Shown piece by piece: positions 12,314 through 21,458 of a DNA stretch of 64,000 nucleotides. Below the pieces are notes generated by a model. That model saw only the letters and a list, made by a program, of their open reading frames with translations. It made no database searches and was not told the origin of the DNA. The translations under genes and the position numbers were made by a program. How positions within the stretch are numbered: position 1 is the first letter of the stretch; every line of letters starts with the position of its first letter. Location: contig CM056573.1 in NCBI GenBank assembly GCA_029721435.1, positions 689,501 to 753,500 of the forward strand, in the 5' to 3' direction. This DNA is from Gymnothorax reevesii. Taxonomy: Eukaryota > Chordata > Actinopteri > Anguilliformes > Muraenidae.

Positions 12314-12382
12314 ACTTCCGTTGCCAAGATGGGCGCGCAGCCTGTTTTGTTTGCAAACAGTAAATGGGTCTATAAGTGTTTT

Positions 12383-12472
12383 GGCGGTCATGAATTTACC
12401 CAGCTCTGCATATTGATGCTAGACGAGGAAAACTTTTGTAGCGAAAGCAACAGCGAAGTCACTAAGGTTACA
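12383..12472 (+). repeat. gypsy-1 5' LTR, second half, and primer-site region
   Basis: GGCGGTCATGAATTTACCCA through AGCAACAGCGAAGTCACTA matches the 3' LTR from 18288 onward. It is followed by TTACACATTGGCGACGAG; the TGGCGACGAG is the presumed primer-binding site. With 4735-4842 it accounts for all but about 16 bp of the 209-bp LTR. Confidence 0.75.
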
Positions 12473-12686
12473 CATTGGCGACGAGAAAGGCAACCCACTG
12501 ACGCCGTTTGAGGAAGGGGAGAGCGAGGCGATCGAAGCCTGCGACCGAGAGATAGGAGAGGGAATGCATGCTGGAATGGCCCGGCCAATCGGCCTTATGA
12601 CGAGTCCACGGCGCAATGGTCAACATACGTCGAGAGGTTTTAATATTTTGTAAATGCAAATGACGTGCCTCCTACGGAGTGGCGAC

Positions 12687-13429
12687 AAATGCTTTCGATG
12701 TGGCAAGGCAAATCACAGTGGACGGGACTGCTATTATAAGTAAAAGCAATGCCACTATTAGAAAAAAAAGGGCCACATTGCCCGATTGTGTAAAAGTAAA
12801 AGGAGTGATCCAAAGCACGCAAAGCAAATGCCTGAAACAAAAATGAAACAAAGCAAATACCCGAGAAAGGCTAAGCCAGGAAAAATGTATAAAGTTGAAG
12901 CCAACACATCTGACAGTGACAAAGAGTCGGCTACTGACTCTGACCATGAATTGACACTGCATATGGTTTCGGCGGCTCTGAGTGACACTGAGCCGGTTAT
13001 GGCAGTAAAAAAAGAAAATGCAGCATCTTCTTTGAAAATGATTAGGCCAAAGATTGAAGGTCATGTGATTGATATGGAACTAAGCACCAGAGCAGCAGTG
13101 TCCTTGATTTCAATGGAGATGAATAAAGCCAAATTCGCCCAGGTACGTTTATGCAAAACTGACGTGGTGCTAAAAACACATACAGGAGAGCTGCTGTCAC
13201 CAGAGGGAATGGTGAAAGTCCGGGTGAAGTTCAACAAACGGACAGTAAAACTGTCTTTATATGTTGTCGAAGGAAATTCACCCCCACTGTGCGGCTGTGA
13301 GTGGCTTAAGAACATAAAGCTTGCTTGGCATGAAATTAAGCTGCTGAGGTCAGGGTACAAAGCTAGTGAGAGTCTTGAAAGTGTTCTAAACCGTCACATC
13401 AAAGTTTTCAGTGAAAAATTAGGAACATA
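12687..13429 (+). pseudogene. gypsy-1 gag tail and protease, broken
   Basis: The frame starts with a CCHC zinc knuckle (CFRCGKANHSGRDC), then two in-frame stops, then a second degenerate knuckle ending KKGHIARLC. An open stretch from 12786 to 13429 contains a retropepsin-like segment (VIDMELSTRAAVSLI ... CGCEWLKNIKLAW). The expected catalytic DTGA motif reads STRA, so the active-site Asp is lost. Most of the capsid part of gag is not recognisable upstream. The family's Gag packages the element RNA and its protease cuts the polyprotein; neither would work here. Confidence 0.7.
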
Positions 13430-13439
13430 AAAGGGGCTT

Positions 13440-14958
13440 GAAGCATCTCTGACATTAAAACCAGACCAATCACCAAAGTTCTGTCATGCGCATGTAGTCC
13501 CATACGCAAAAGTGTATGCTGAAATTGAACATTTGCTTCCACAGGGAGTGATCTCCTGAATTCAATTTAGTGATTGTGCAACCCCTATAGTCCCCGTCAT
13601 TAAGAAGAATGGAAGCGTGCAGATTTGCAGGGACTTTCAAGTCACAGTAAATCCTGCTTTCTGCATTGAATATTAACCAATACCTCGTATTGAGGATCTG
13701 TTTGCGGCTCTGTCAGGAGGGCGACGTTTTATCTAGCTAGATCTGTCACAAGCGTATCTCCAGGTGCCTGTCGGAAATACCTCATGATCAAGTAGGCTTG
13801 ACTTGCGATTGTAAGGTCCTGAGTTCAAGCCCCGGCCAAGGCCCTCGCGGTGTGTTCTTGGTCAAAACATTTCACTCCCTCACTCCACCCAGGTGTTTAA
13901 ATGGGTACCAGCAAATAGTTAGGGTACTAGACTGGCATCCCATCCAGGGGGAATAGCAAGACTCTTAGTCACTTCATGCCACTGTAACCGGGGTTAAGCA
14001 CCAGGCCGATGAGGCTCAAAACAGGCTTACTTTCGTCTTCCTCCATGCACAAAGGCGTGTTTTGCTACAATCGTCTCCGCACCCTCCATTTTCCAGAAAA
14101 AAATGGACCAGGTTGCCCAGTGTCCACTGCTTTCTGCATGATATCCTTGTCACAGGCCGAGATGATGCACATCATCTGGAAAACTTGGAGGCTGTACTCA
14201 GCCGTTTGGCAAAATTTGGGCTTAAAGTCAAAAAGGAGAAGTGCAAGTTTTTCAGGAGCTCTCTGGAATATCTAGGCCATATAATTAACTCAACAGGATT
14301 GCACAAGTCACCTGATAAAATTAAGGCTATAGGGGATGCTCCTGGGCTCACTAATACGAGCTAATTGCGCTCTTTCCTAGGGCTCATTAATTACTATGCA
14401 CGTTTTGTTACAAACCAGTCAACACTTCACCCATTAAAAGCTTTGTTGCACAAGGACGTGAGGTGGGAATGGTCAAAGCAATGTAATGAGACATTTCACA
14501 ATGCAATAGAACAGCTCTCCAGCAAGAATGTAGTGACCCATTATGACCCATGGCTTCACGTGATACTGGCCTGCGATGCTTCACCCTATGGCGTTGGCGC
14601 TGTCATTTCCCACCAACTGCCAAGTGGGGAAGAGAAACCAATAGCCTTCACTTCCAGAACGTAGAGCAATGCAGAGAAAAATTATGCTCAAATAGAGCAT
14701 GAAGCATTGGGAATAATTTTTGGAGTGAGGCGTTTTCACTCTTACCTTTATGGTCGGCACTTCATCTTACTCACAGATCACCGCCCGTTAACCACTATAC
14801 TCAGCCTGAGCAAGGCGATTCCTCCGATGGCTGCAGCAAGGCTGCAGAGATGGGCAGTCATACTAGGAGCACACAACTATACCATTAGGTATAGACGTGC
14901 TGCTGAGCATGGCAACGCAGACGGCTTGTCGCTTTTGCCATTTCCTGTGCAGCACACA
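13440..14958 (+). pseudogene. gypsy-1 reverse transcriptase / RNase H, broken
   Basis: RT motifs are seen before and after a SINE insertion. The first part has TPIVPVIKKNGSVQICRDF and LDLSQAYLQVPV with stop codons. After the SINE come FLHDILVTGRDD (in place of a FxDD active site) and KCKFFRSSLEYLGHII. RNase H is recognisable as VILACDASPYGVGAVISHQL, IEHEALGIIFGVRRFHSYLY and LLTDHRPL. At least five stops or frame breaks lie along the way (for example near 14362 and 14663), so no enzyme can be made. Confidence 0.8.
13783..14018 (+). mobile_element. tRNA-derived SINE inserted in gypsy-1 RT
   Basis: It breaks the RT sequence immediately after the YLQVPV motif. A Pol III B-box-like GAGTTCAAGCC lies in the truncated tRNA-like head. 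It is followed by the conserved fish SINE body TGTTCTTGGTCAAAACATTT and CACTCCACCCAGGTGTTTAA. The 3' end is near GGCCGATGAGGCTC. Exact borders are uncertain. Confidence 0.65.
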
Positions 14959-15069
14959 GAGAAACCAGGGACAGTTGATACTTTCCTTGTTAAGCCTACT
15001 AATTCGCTGTGCTGATGCTAGAAGAGAAATTAGATCGGACATCAATCTTTTGCAAATCATGGAGAAATC

Positions 15070-16064
15070 ATGGTTCTGACGGGCCATTTTCCTGCTATTA
15101 AGGGTGCTGACAGCAGCATTTTGCTGTTTATACTGCGGAAGGATGAGTTGACATTACTTCAGGGCTGTTTGATATGGGGAAATAGGGTAATAGTTCCACC
15201 AAAGTTGCGTCAACAGGTGTTAGAGGAACTGCATACAGGGCACCCTGGAGTGGTCAAAATGAAGGCTGTGGCCAGGAGCTGTGTGTGGTGGCTGGGTCTT
15301 GATGCTCAGATCGAAGAGAAGTGCAACCTGTGAAGAGAACCTGTGTGCCCTGTCAGCGTTCCCAGAAAACAGCAAGCCTTACTCCTCTGTACACATGGCC
15401 CTGGTCTGCAGCCCCATAGCAGAGAATTCATATTGATTTTGCTGGCCCGTTTGAGGAGCGCATGTTTATCGTAGTGGTCTACGCCCATTCAGAGTGGCCA
15501 GAAGTCATTCTGATGGAATCAACCACGTCTGCAAAGACTATTGAAGTACTTAGAGGTCTGTTCAGCAACTATGGAGTCCCCGAAGTTCTTGTTGGTGATA
15601 ATGGGCCTCAGTTTACGTCTGAGGAGTTCACCAGATTCTTAATCGCTAATGGCTTTAAGCATGTGCGCTCAGCTCCTTTCCACTCGGCAACAAACGGCCT
15701 GGCTGAACGCTTTGTCCAGACCTTTAAAAATTCTCTTAAGTCATCAAAGGGAACAGCATCTGTTCAGAAAAGACTCGATGCTGTCTTGCTTCAATATAGG
15801 AACACCCCCCATGTCATCACTCAGGAAACACCAGCTATGCTGTTCTTGCATCGCAAGCTTTGCACTCGCCTTGATCTGCTAAAGCCGAGTGTGGCGGCAG
15901 TGGTGGATCTGGCACAAGATGCCCATCGCAGCCACACGGCAGCGTACGCTAAAGCCAGGGCATTCAGCGTCGGTGATCCAGTCCTTGTTCGGGACTACCA
16001 GAAGGGGGAGGAAAAGTGGACAGCTGGAATCGTCACATCTCGGGCTGTTCCAGTGTCCTACTAG
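15070..16064 (+). pseudogene. gypsy-1 integrase, broken
   Basis: The zinc-binding N-terminal region is seen as ELHTGHPGVVKMKAVARSCV, with stops near 15333-15460. The catalytic core follows in an open frame from 15462: an NGPQF segment (VLVGDNGPQFTSEEF) and the Glu context SATNGLAERFVQTF. A C-terminal region with LVRDYQKGEEKWTAGIV ends at 16064. Integrase lies after RNase H, the standard gypsy order, in contrast to the Gmr1 elements further right. Coding relics trail to about 16350. Confidence 0.8.
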
Positions 16065-16510
16065 GTCAGTGTGGGATCAAATCACCTGTGGAATCAGCAT
16101 GCAGACCAGATGGTGGCGTGTCACCCAAACATTGTTCAGGTTGCAGCGGAAGTGCCACAGACGGCCGACACAGGCAGTCGGCCAGCTCTGCCCGACGCCA
16201 GCGATAAGCAGGATGTCGCCATCCCTGTCAGTGAGTGTGTTGCTCCACCGTCAGGTCAGTCAGACATCACCCCCACTGACACTCCAACGACACCCAGACA
16301 GACACTGAGCAGGTACCCCAGTTGGAGCTGTAAACCACCAGCTAGACTGTAGACTGGATCTCTAAAGTACTGGTGAAGGATTTGGGTGGCTGTTAAATTA
16401 GAGTATTGTCTCAAGAAAAGGGCAGAATAATCCCTTGACACACTCAAGGCATTGGGGTAATCTACCCCTAGCCTTAGTTTGTTTTGTGTTCAAAATATTA
16501 TACCTATATA

Positions 16511-18020
16511 TACTCAGCAACAAAAGTTTCTGTGACACCAATATTGTTAATTATTTTTCATAACGCAATTATGAAATTGTCATACATGGTGATATCAGAC
16601 TGAAACAGTACACGTAAACACAACATTGAAATGGAAATCATGAAAATGCAAGAAAATGACTTTGCACGTGAAAATGTGCGTAAATCATGCTTGTGGATGG
16701 CAATAAAAGAGGAGAATTTTTGGAATGTTCACATTGTGCCTGATGAACGACGGAAGCATCACTTATCGAAAACACAGCCATTTCGGATCAGGAACTCTAC
16801 CCTCTAAATGCCAAGACTGTCTGAAAATGATCGGTGGAGGGCCATTGGGATGATTGAATCCGGAATCTCGCAGAGGGAAGTTGCTCATCGCCTGAATGTC
16901 CACCGAAACACCATTTGGAACTTATGGCAGCGTCATCAGCAGACAAGACATGTCAGAGACCGTCCTCGCAGCGGCCGTCCACGAGTAACCACTCCCAGAC
17001 AGGACAACTGGATTCGACCAACCCATCTCCGAAATCGATTCCAACCTGCAACCATAACTGCAAGAACGAAACCTGGTTTGAGGCGACTGTCTGCACAGAC
17101 AATCCGTCGCCGTCTCCGTCATTTTGGCATTGTCCCACGTCGGCCAGCAAGACGTCCAATACTCACAGTACAACACCGACGACTGCGTCTACAGTGGGCA
17201 CAACAACATCGACGGTGGATCCAACGTCAGTGGGATCTTGTACTCTTCACTGATGAATCAAGATTCATGCTTAACCGATGTGATGGTCGTTTACGTGTAT
17301 ACCGTCGACGTGGAGAACGTTATGCCAACAACTGTGTTCAGGAATTTGATCGTTTTGGAGGTGGTAGTGTCATGATTTGGGGAGGGATCACGGCTAGAAA
17401 CAGAACAGATTTGCTTGTTATTGATGGAAATCTGACAGGTCAAAGATATCGCGATGAAGTGCTACGACCATTGGTGGTACCGTTTTTAATGCAACATGGT
17501 CCCGGAATAACGCTGCAACATGATAACGCCAGACCACACGTTGCAAGGATTGTACAGCAGTATCTGATGCAACAACATGTCAATGTCCTGCCATGGCCAG
17601 CCAGATCCCCAGACATGTCCCCAATCGAGCATCTTTGGGACGAGATGGATCGACGTTTGCGGCGGTTGGATAACCCGCCAGCTACACTCCAGGAATTGCG
17701 ACAACGTCTACGTCAGATTTGGAATGACATCCCACAGCAATTTCTGGCACATCTGATTCGGTCCATGCGCCGGAGATGCGTTGCTTGCATCATGGCACGA
17801 GGAAGTCACACCCGGTATTGAAGTGTGAAGGTCACAATTGGTTAGACGTCAGACAAGTGCTTCATGACGCATGAAAATGACATTTTTCGTTTTGAGTGAC
17901 GTTGGCACTGAATAGTCAGCGTTTCTCCTGTTAAATAAACATATTGATTGCATTGAGATCTTTGCGTGTCATTTATAACATACACATAAATGGTGTCACA
18001 GAAACTTTTGTTGCTGAGTA
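16511..18020 (+). mobile_element. Tc1/mariner transposon with intact transposase
   Basis: The ends start TACTCAGCAACAAAAGTTTC and are identical for the first 30 bp of each inverted repeat. They are flanked by TA duplications (16509-16510 and 18021-18022). The element is 1,510 bp and carries one uninterrupted transposase. It sits inside gypsy-1, between the integrase and the polypurine tract. Identical ends and an open gene suggest a recent arrival compared with its host element. Confidence 0.93.
16808..17821 (+). CDS. Tc1/mariner transposase, full length, DD34E
   Basis: This 337-aa protein from an ATG is the usual size for a Tc1 transposase. The N-terminus has a paired-like helix-turn-helix (ISQREVAHRLNVHRNTIWNL, about residues 19-38), a GRPR hook at 56-59 and a second HTH region around 92-110. 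The catalytic residues are D149 (LFTDESRF), D239 (LQHDNARPH) and E274 (SPIEHLWDEM), with 34 residues between the last two, giving DD34E. A glycine-rich box (FGGGSVMIWGGI) precedes the second Asp. The enzyme would act in the nucleus, binding the terminal repeats and moving the element into TA sites. No frameshift, stop or missing catalytic residue is seen. Activity is an inference. Confidence 0.93.
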   Translation: MPRLSENDRWRAIGMIESGISQREVAHRLNVHRNTIWNLWQRHQQTRHVRDRPRSGRPRVTTPRQDNWIRPTHLRNRFQPATITARTKPGLRRLSAQTIRRRLRHFGIVPRRPARRPILTVQHRRLRLQWAQQHRRWIQRQWDLVLFTDESRFMLNRCDGRLRVYRRRGERYANNCVQEFDRFGGGSVMIWGGITARNRTDLLVIDGNLTGQRYRDEVLRPLVVPFLMQHGPGITLQHDNARPHVARIVQQYLMQQHVNVLPWPARSPDMSPIEHLWDEMDRRLRRLDNPPATLQELRQRLRQIWNDIPQQFLAHLIRSMRRRCVACIMARGSHTRY

Positions 18021-18149
18021 TAGATTAACGAAAAAAAAGTTTGTGTGGATTTGCAGAGTCAGTAATTTGTTCTGAACTTGTGTGTGCCTTGTGTTTAGCC
18101 TGGTTCTACCCCTAGTGATTACGGCTATTCAAAATGCCAGCAATTGAAT

Positions 18150-18163
18150 AAGAGGGGAGAAGT
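18150..18163 (+). other. gypsy-1 polypurine tract
   Basis: AAGAGGGGAGAAGT lies directly before the 3' LTR start TGTGATG, the position of the plus-strand primer in LTR retrotransposons. Confidence 0.6.
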
Positions 18164-18372
18164 TGTGATGTATTTACCAATGCACTGTTGTCCACCACGG
18201 CAATAGGGGACACTAACTACCTACATAGGTGTGGGTGCATGTGTGTTTTGGAAAATAAAGTCAAGTGAATAAATACACCCCCATTGTGGCGGTCATAAAT
18301 TTATCCAGCCCTGCATATTGATGCTAGATGAGGTAAAACTTTTATATTGAAAGCAACAGCGAAGTCACTACA
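18164..18372 (+). repeat. gypsy-1 3' LTR
   Basis: This 209-bp LTR begins TGTGATGTATTTACC and ends GTCACTACA. It contains an AATAAAG that could serve for polyadenylation. It is followed by the ATTAG duplication at 18373-18377. Confidence 0.8.
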
Positions 18373-18483
18373 ATTAGGTACTTCACTAATGAACTGATCA
18401 TCTGAATCAGGTGTGTTAAATTAGGGAGACCAATAAAATGTGCATGACTGGGGTACTGCAGGAGCAGGGTTGGGCCCCCCTGA

Positions 18484-18877
18484 TTTAGAGTACCTAATGA
18501 CCTGATCTGGGTGTGTTAAATCAAGGAGACATCTCAAATATGCAGGGCAGGGGTACTCCTGGAACAGGGTTGGTAAACACTGAGTTACATGAACACAAGG
18601 CTACGTTAGCTACTACAGCCACAGAAATGACAAAACCATTTATTTGTTCGCGTTTCTGCATCGCCAAAATAAATATGGAAATTAAAGTATGCATGGGAAA
18701 TGAATGAAAAACATTGCGTACCTGCATGAACATATACCACAGCAAATCGAACACATTAGCCTCTTAGGTACACTTGTTGCTGTTTGGTAAGCCTTTCCTG
18801 CAGTAATCGCAAAACCATCACACACATAGTTCTCGGGTTCATGGATGAAATACAGCAATGAGATATATCGACTAATT
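18484..18877. repeat. Second partial palindromic MITE unit and unassigned flank
   Basis: 18484-18590 repeats the 3711-3783 motif in reverse (TAATGACCTGATCTGGGTGT to CTCCTGGAACAGGGTTGG). The following sequence to 18877 includes a block at about 18720-18790 similar to 3560-3640. No gene is seen. Confidence 0.5.
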
Positions 18878-19143
18878 AAAGGGCACCTATTTTGCTATAT
18901 TTCCAAGGTTATATTTTGATCTTGGACTCCTTTAGAGCACTCTGGGGTTCTATTTAGCTCATACTGCCATCCTCAACCCCATTTGTAGTCCACTGTAGTC
19001 ACTCCCTGAAACGCCTCATTGGGGTGGCTCTTCCGCTATGGCCCCCACTCCCCGTGTGCCCACTTTCTTCTGACTGGCCAGCTCTATGGAGGGTGAAGTT
19101 AGGTGGGATGAGGCTCCAGAACGCAGTTTTCGGGTCAGTCTCC
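18878..19143. repeat. TTAA-type DNA element end (Kolobok/piggyBac-like)
   Basis: Starts TTAAAGGGCACCTATTTTGC, resembling the ends of TTAA-inserting DNA elements common in fish. It is cut by Gmr1 copy A at 19143; its continuation appears at 33555-33831. The matching right end was not found, so the family call is tentative. Confidence 0.35.
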
Positions 19144-19629
19144 TGTTACGGCCCCAATTTGTTATGACATATAAGACAGTAAGGGATGACAGACAGAATT
19201 TTAAAACTAAAACAGATTTGATTCAACAAAGACTAACACTAACCTACAATTTATACTACTGACCAAGATTGATAATATACAAGGAAAAAAATATTTACAG
19301 TCCCTTGAGATGGGGTTGCTTGGTGATGTTCCCGGGTGAGGAAAATGCTCCAACACAGGCAAAAATCCACAAAAAGCTTCACAGGTCATGAAAACAGTGA
19401 CAGGTCTGGTCAAATGTATTCTTTTCTCTGCAATTTCTCCTACTACTTTACTCTCTCAATTTCTCTCCTTATATTCTCTTTTGCAGCCCCCTCCAACATT
19501 TAGACTTTTTTTTTCCCACTGGGACCCTCCCCTCTCAGACATGCCCAGGACATGCCCAAACCTAGCCCCAGACTGGGCTTAACGAAAAAAGGTCAATACT
19601 GCCATCTAGTAGCTTCTTTCCACATTACA
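19144..19629 (-). repeat. Gmr1 copy A 3' LTR
   Basis: 486 bp from TGTTACGGCCCC to ACATTACA in plus-strand view. It matches the LTR at 60192 more closely than those at 37729, 40802, 46379 and 61040, defining an older subfamily (A and G) and a younger one (D, E and F). Confidence 0.85.
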
Positions 19630-19804
19630 CCTCCATTGCAAAAGGGAAAAATTTTGACTCATAAAGGCAAATTTTTTCTTTTCAATACGAAAATGGTTAA
19701 GTAGACACTTGTATGTATATGTATATATATATATAAAACACTATATTCGAATTAACGCGGGATATATATACATACTCAAACACAGGATAAGCAATCAGCA
19801 ATTA

Positions 19805-21425
19805 CAAAACCCAAAACCAGTGAAGTTGGCACGTTATGTAAATCGTAGATAAAAACAGAATACAATGATTTGCAAATCCTTTTCAACTTATATCCAATTG
19901 AATACACTGCAAAGACAACATGTTTAATGTTCAAACTGAGAAATTTTTTTTTTTTTTGCAAATAATCATTAACTTAGAATTTAAAGGCAGCAACACATTG
20001 CAAAAAAGTTGGCACAGGGGCCTTTTTACCACTGTGTTACATCGCCTTTCCTTTTAATGACGCTCAGTAAACGTTTGGGAACTTAGGAGACCAATTTTTG
20101 AAGCCTTTGAGGTGGAACTCTTCCCCATTCTTGCTTGATGTACAGCTTAAGTTGTTCAACAGTCCGGGGTCTCCGTTATCGTATTTTACGCTTCATAATG
20201 CTCCAAACATTTTCAATGGGTGACAGGTCTGGACTACAGGCAGGCCAGTCTAGTACCTGCTACGGAGCCATGCGTAGTTTTACTATGGAGCCATGCTGTT
20301 GTAACACGTGCAGAATGTGGCTTGGCATTGTCTTGCTGAAATAAGCAGGGGCGTCCATGAAAAAGGCGTTGCTTGAATGGCAACATATGTTGCTCCAAAA
20401 CCTGTATGTACCTTTCAGCATTAATGGTGCCTTCACATATGTGTAAGTTGCCCATGCCTTGGGCACTAATACACCCCCATACCATCACAGATGCTGGCTT
20501 TTGAACTTTGCGCCTATAACAGTCCGAATGGTTCTTTCCCCCTTTGGTCCGGAGGACACGACGTCCACAGTTTCCAAAAACAATTTGAAATGTGGACTCG
20601 TCAGACCACAGAACACTTTTTCATTTTGCATCAGTCCATCTTAGATGAGCTTTGGGCCCAGCGAAGCCAGCGGCGTTTCTGGGTGTTGTTGATAAATGGC
20701 TTTCGCTTTGCATTGTAGAGTTTTAACTTGCACTTGCAGATGTAGTGACGAACTGTAGTTACTGACAGTGGTTTTCTGAAGTGTTCCTGAGCCCATGTGG
20801 TGATGACCTTTACACACTGATGTCTGTTTTTGATGCAGTACCGCCTGAGGGATCGAAGGTCACGGGCATTCAATGTTGGTTTTTGGCCTTGTCGCTTACG
20901 TGCAGTGATTTCTCCAGATTCTCTGAACCTTTCGACGATATTATGGACCGTAGATGATGAAATCCCTAAATTTCTTGCAATAGCTCGTTGAGGAATGTTG
21001 TTTTTAAACTGTTCGACAATCAGCTCACGCATTTGTTCACTAAGTGGTAACCCTCGCCCCATCCTTGTTCGTGAATGACTGAGCATTTCAGGGAAGCTGC
21101 TTTTATACCCAATCATGGCACCCACCTGTTCCCAATTAGCCCGTTCACCTGTGGGATGTTCCAAATAAGTGTTTGATGAGCATTCCGCAGCTCTCTCAGT
21201 CTTTTTTGCCACTTGTGCCAGCTTTTTTGAAACATGTTGCAGGCATCAAATTCCAAATGAGCTAATATTTGCAAAAAATTACAAAGTTTACCTGTTCGAA
21301 CATTAAGTAACTTGTCTTTGCAGTGTATTCAATTGAATATAGGTTGAAAAGGACTTGCAAATCATTGTATTCTGTTTTTATTTACGATTTACACAATGTG
21401 CCAACTTCGCTGGTTTTGGGTTTTG
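19805..21425 (-). mobile_element. Tc1-like transposon copy 2
   Basis: Inverted ends CAAAACCCAAAACCAG(T/C)GAA are flanked by TA (19803-19804 and 21426-21427). It sits in the 3' untranslated part of Gmr1 copy A; the uninterrupted sequence AATCAGCAATTACATTGTC is preserved at 38370. The ends are the same family as 33834-35231. Confidence 0.92.
20234..21212 (-). pseudogene. Tc1 transposase pseudogene (copy 2)
   Basis: An open part (21212-20631) includes MGRGLPLSEQMRELIVEQF and the HTH IARNLGISSSTVHNIVERF up to about the first catalytic block. A frame break follows near 20640. The second part contains VMVWGCISAQGMGNLHICEG and FQQDNAKPHS (second catalytic Asp), then diverges after a local duplication around 20260-20290, so the Glu region is out of frame. 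The encoded family is DD34E Tc1. This copy is inactive. Confidence 0.85.
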
Positions 21426-21458
21426 TACATTGTCAGTACCCTTTACATGCTTAATTTT

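Larger units (their letters stand above)
4735..18372 (+). mobile_element. Ty3/gypsy LTR retrotransposon (gypsy-1), split and decayed
   Basis: This + strand element is bounded by ATTAG duplications at 4730-4734 and 18373-18377. Its 3' LTR is 18164-18372. The 5' LTR survives as two complementary halves (4735-4842 and 12383-12472) separated by a 7.5-kb block. The internal order is zinc-knuckle gag, protease, RT, RNase H, integrase, the usual gypsy order. A polypurine tract (AAGAGGGGAGAAGT) precedes the 3' LTR. The body is interrupted by a SINE (13783-14018) and a Tc1 element (16511-18020), and all its genes carry stops. Confidence 0.8.
3711..18474. mobile_element. Palindromic MITE split by a gypsy insertion
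   Basis: The left end starts CCCAACCCTGTTCCTGGAGT and the right end (18465-18474) reads CAGGGTTGGG, its complement. Removing the gypsy element (4735-18372) joins CAGATCAGGTCATTAG to ATTAGGTACTTCACTAATG across a shared ATTAG, restoring one short palindromic unit. A partial second unit of the same repeat follows at 18484-18590. No coding capacity; transposed by an unknown enzyme. Confidence 0.65.

Noticed and set aside
12672..13064. Minus-strand open frames over 12.4-13.4 kb as a gene
   Set aside because: They are antisense shadows of the gypsy-1 gag/protease frame on the + strand.
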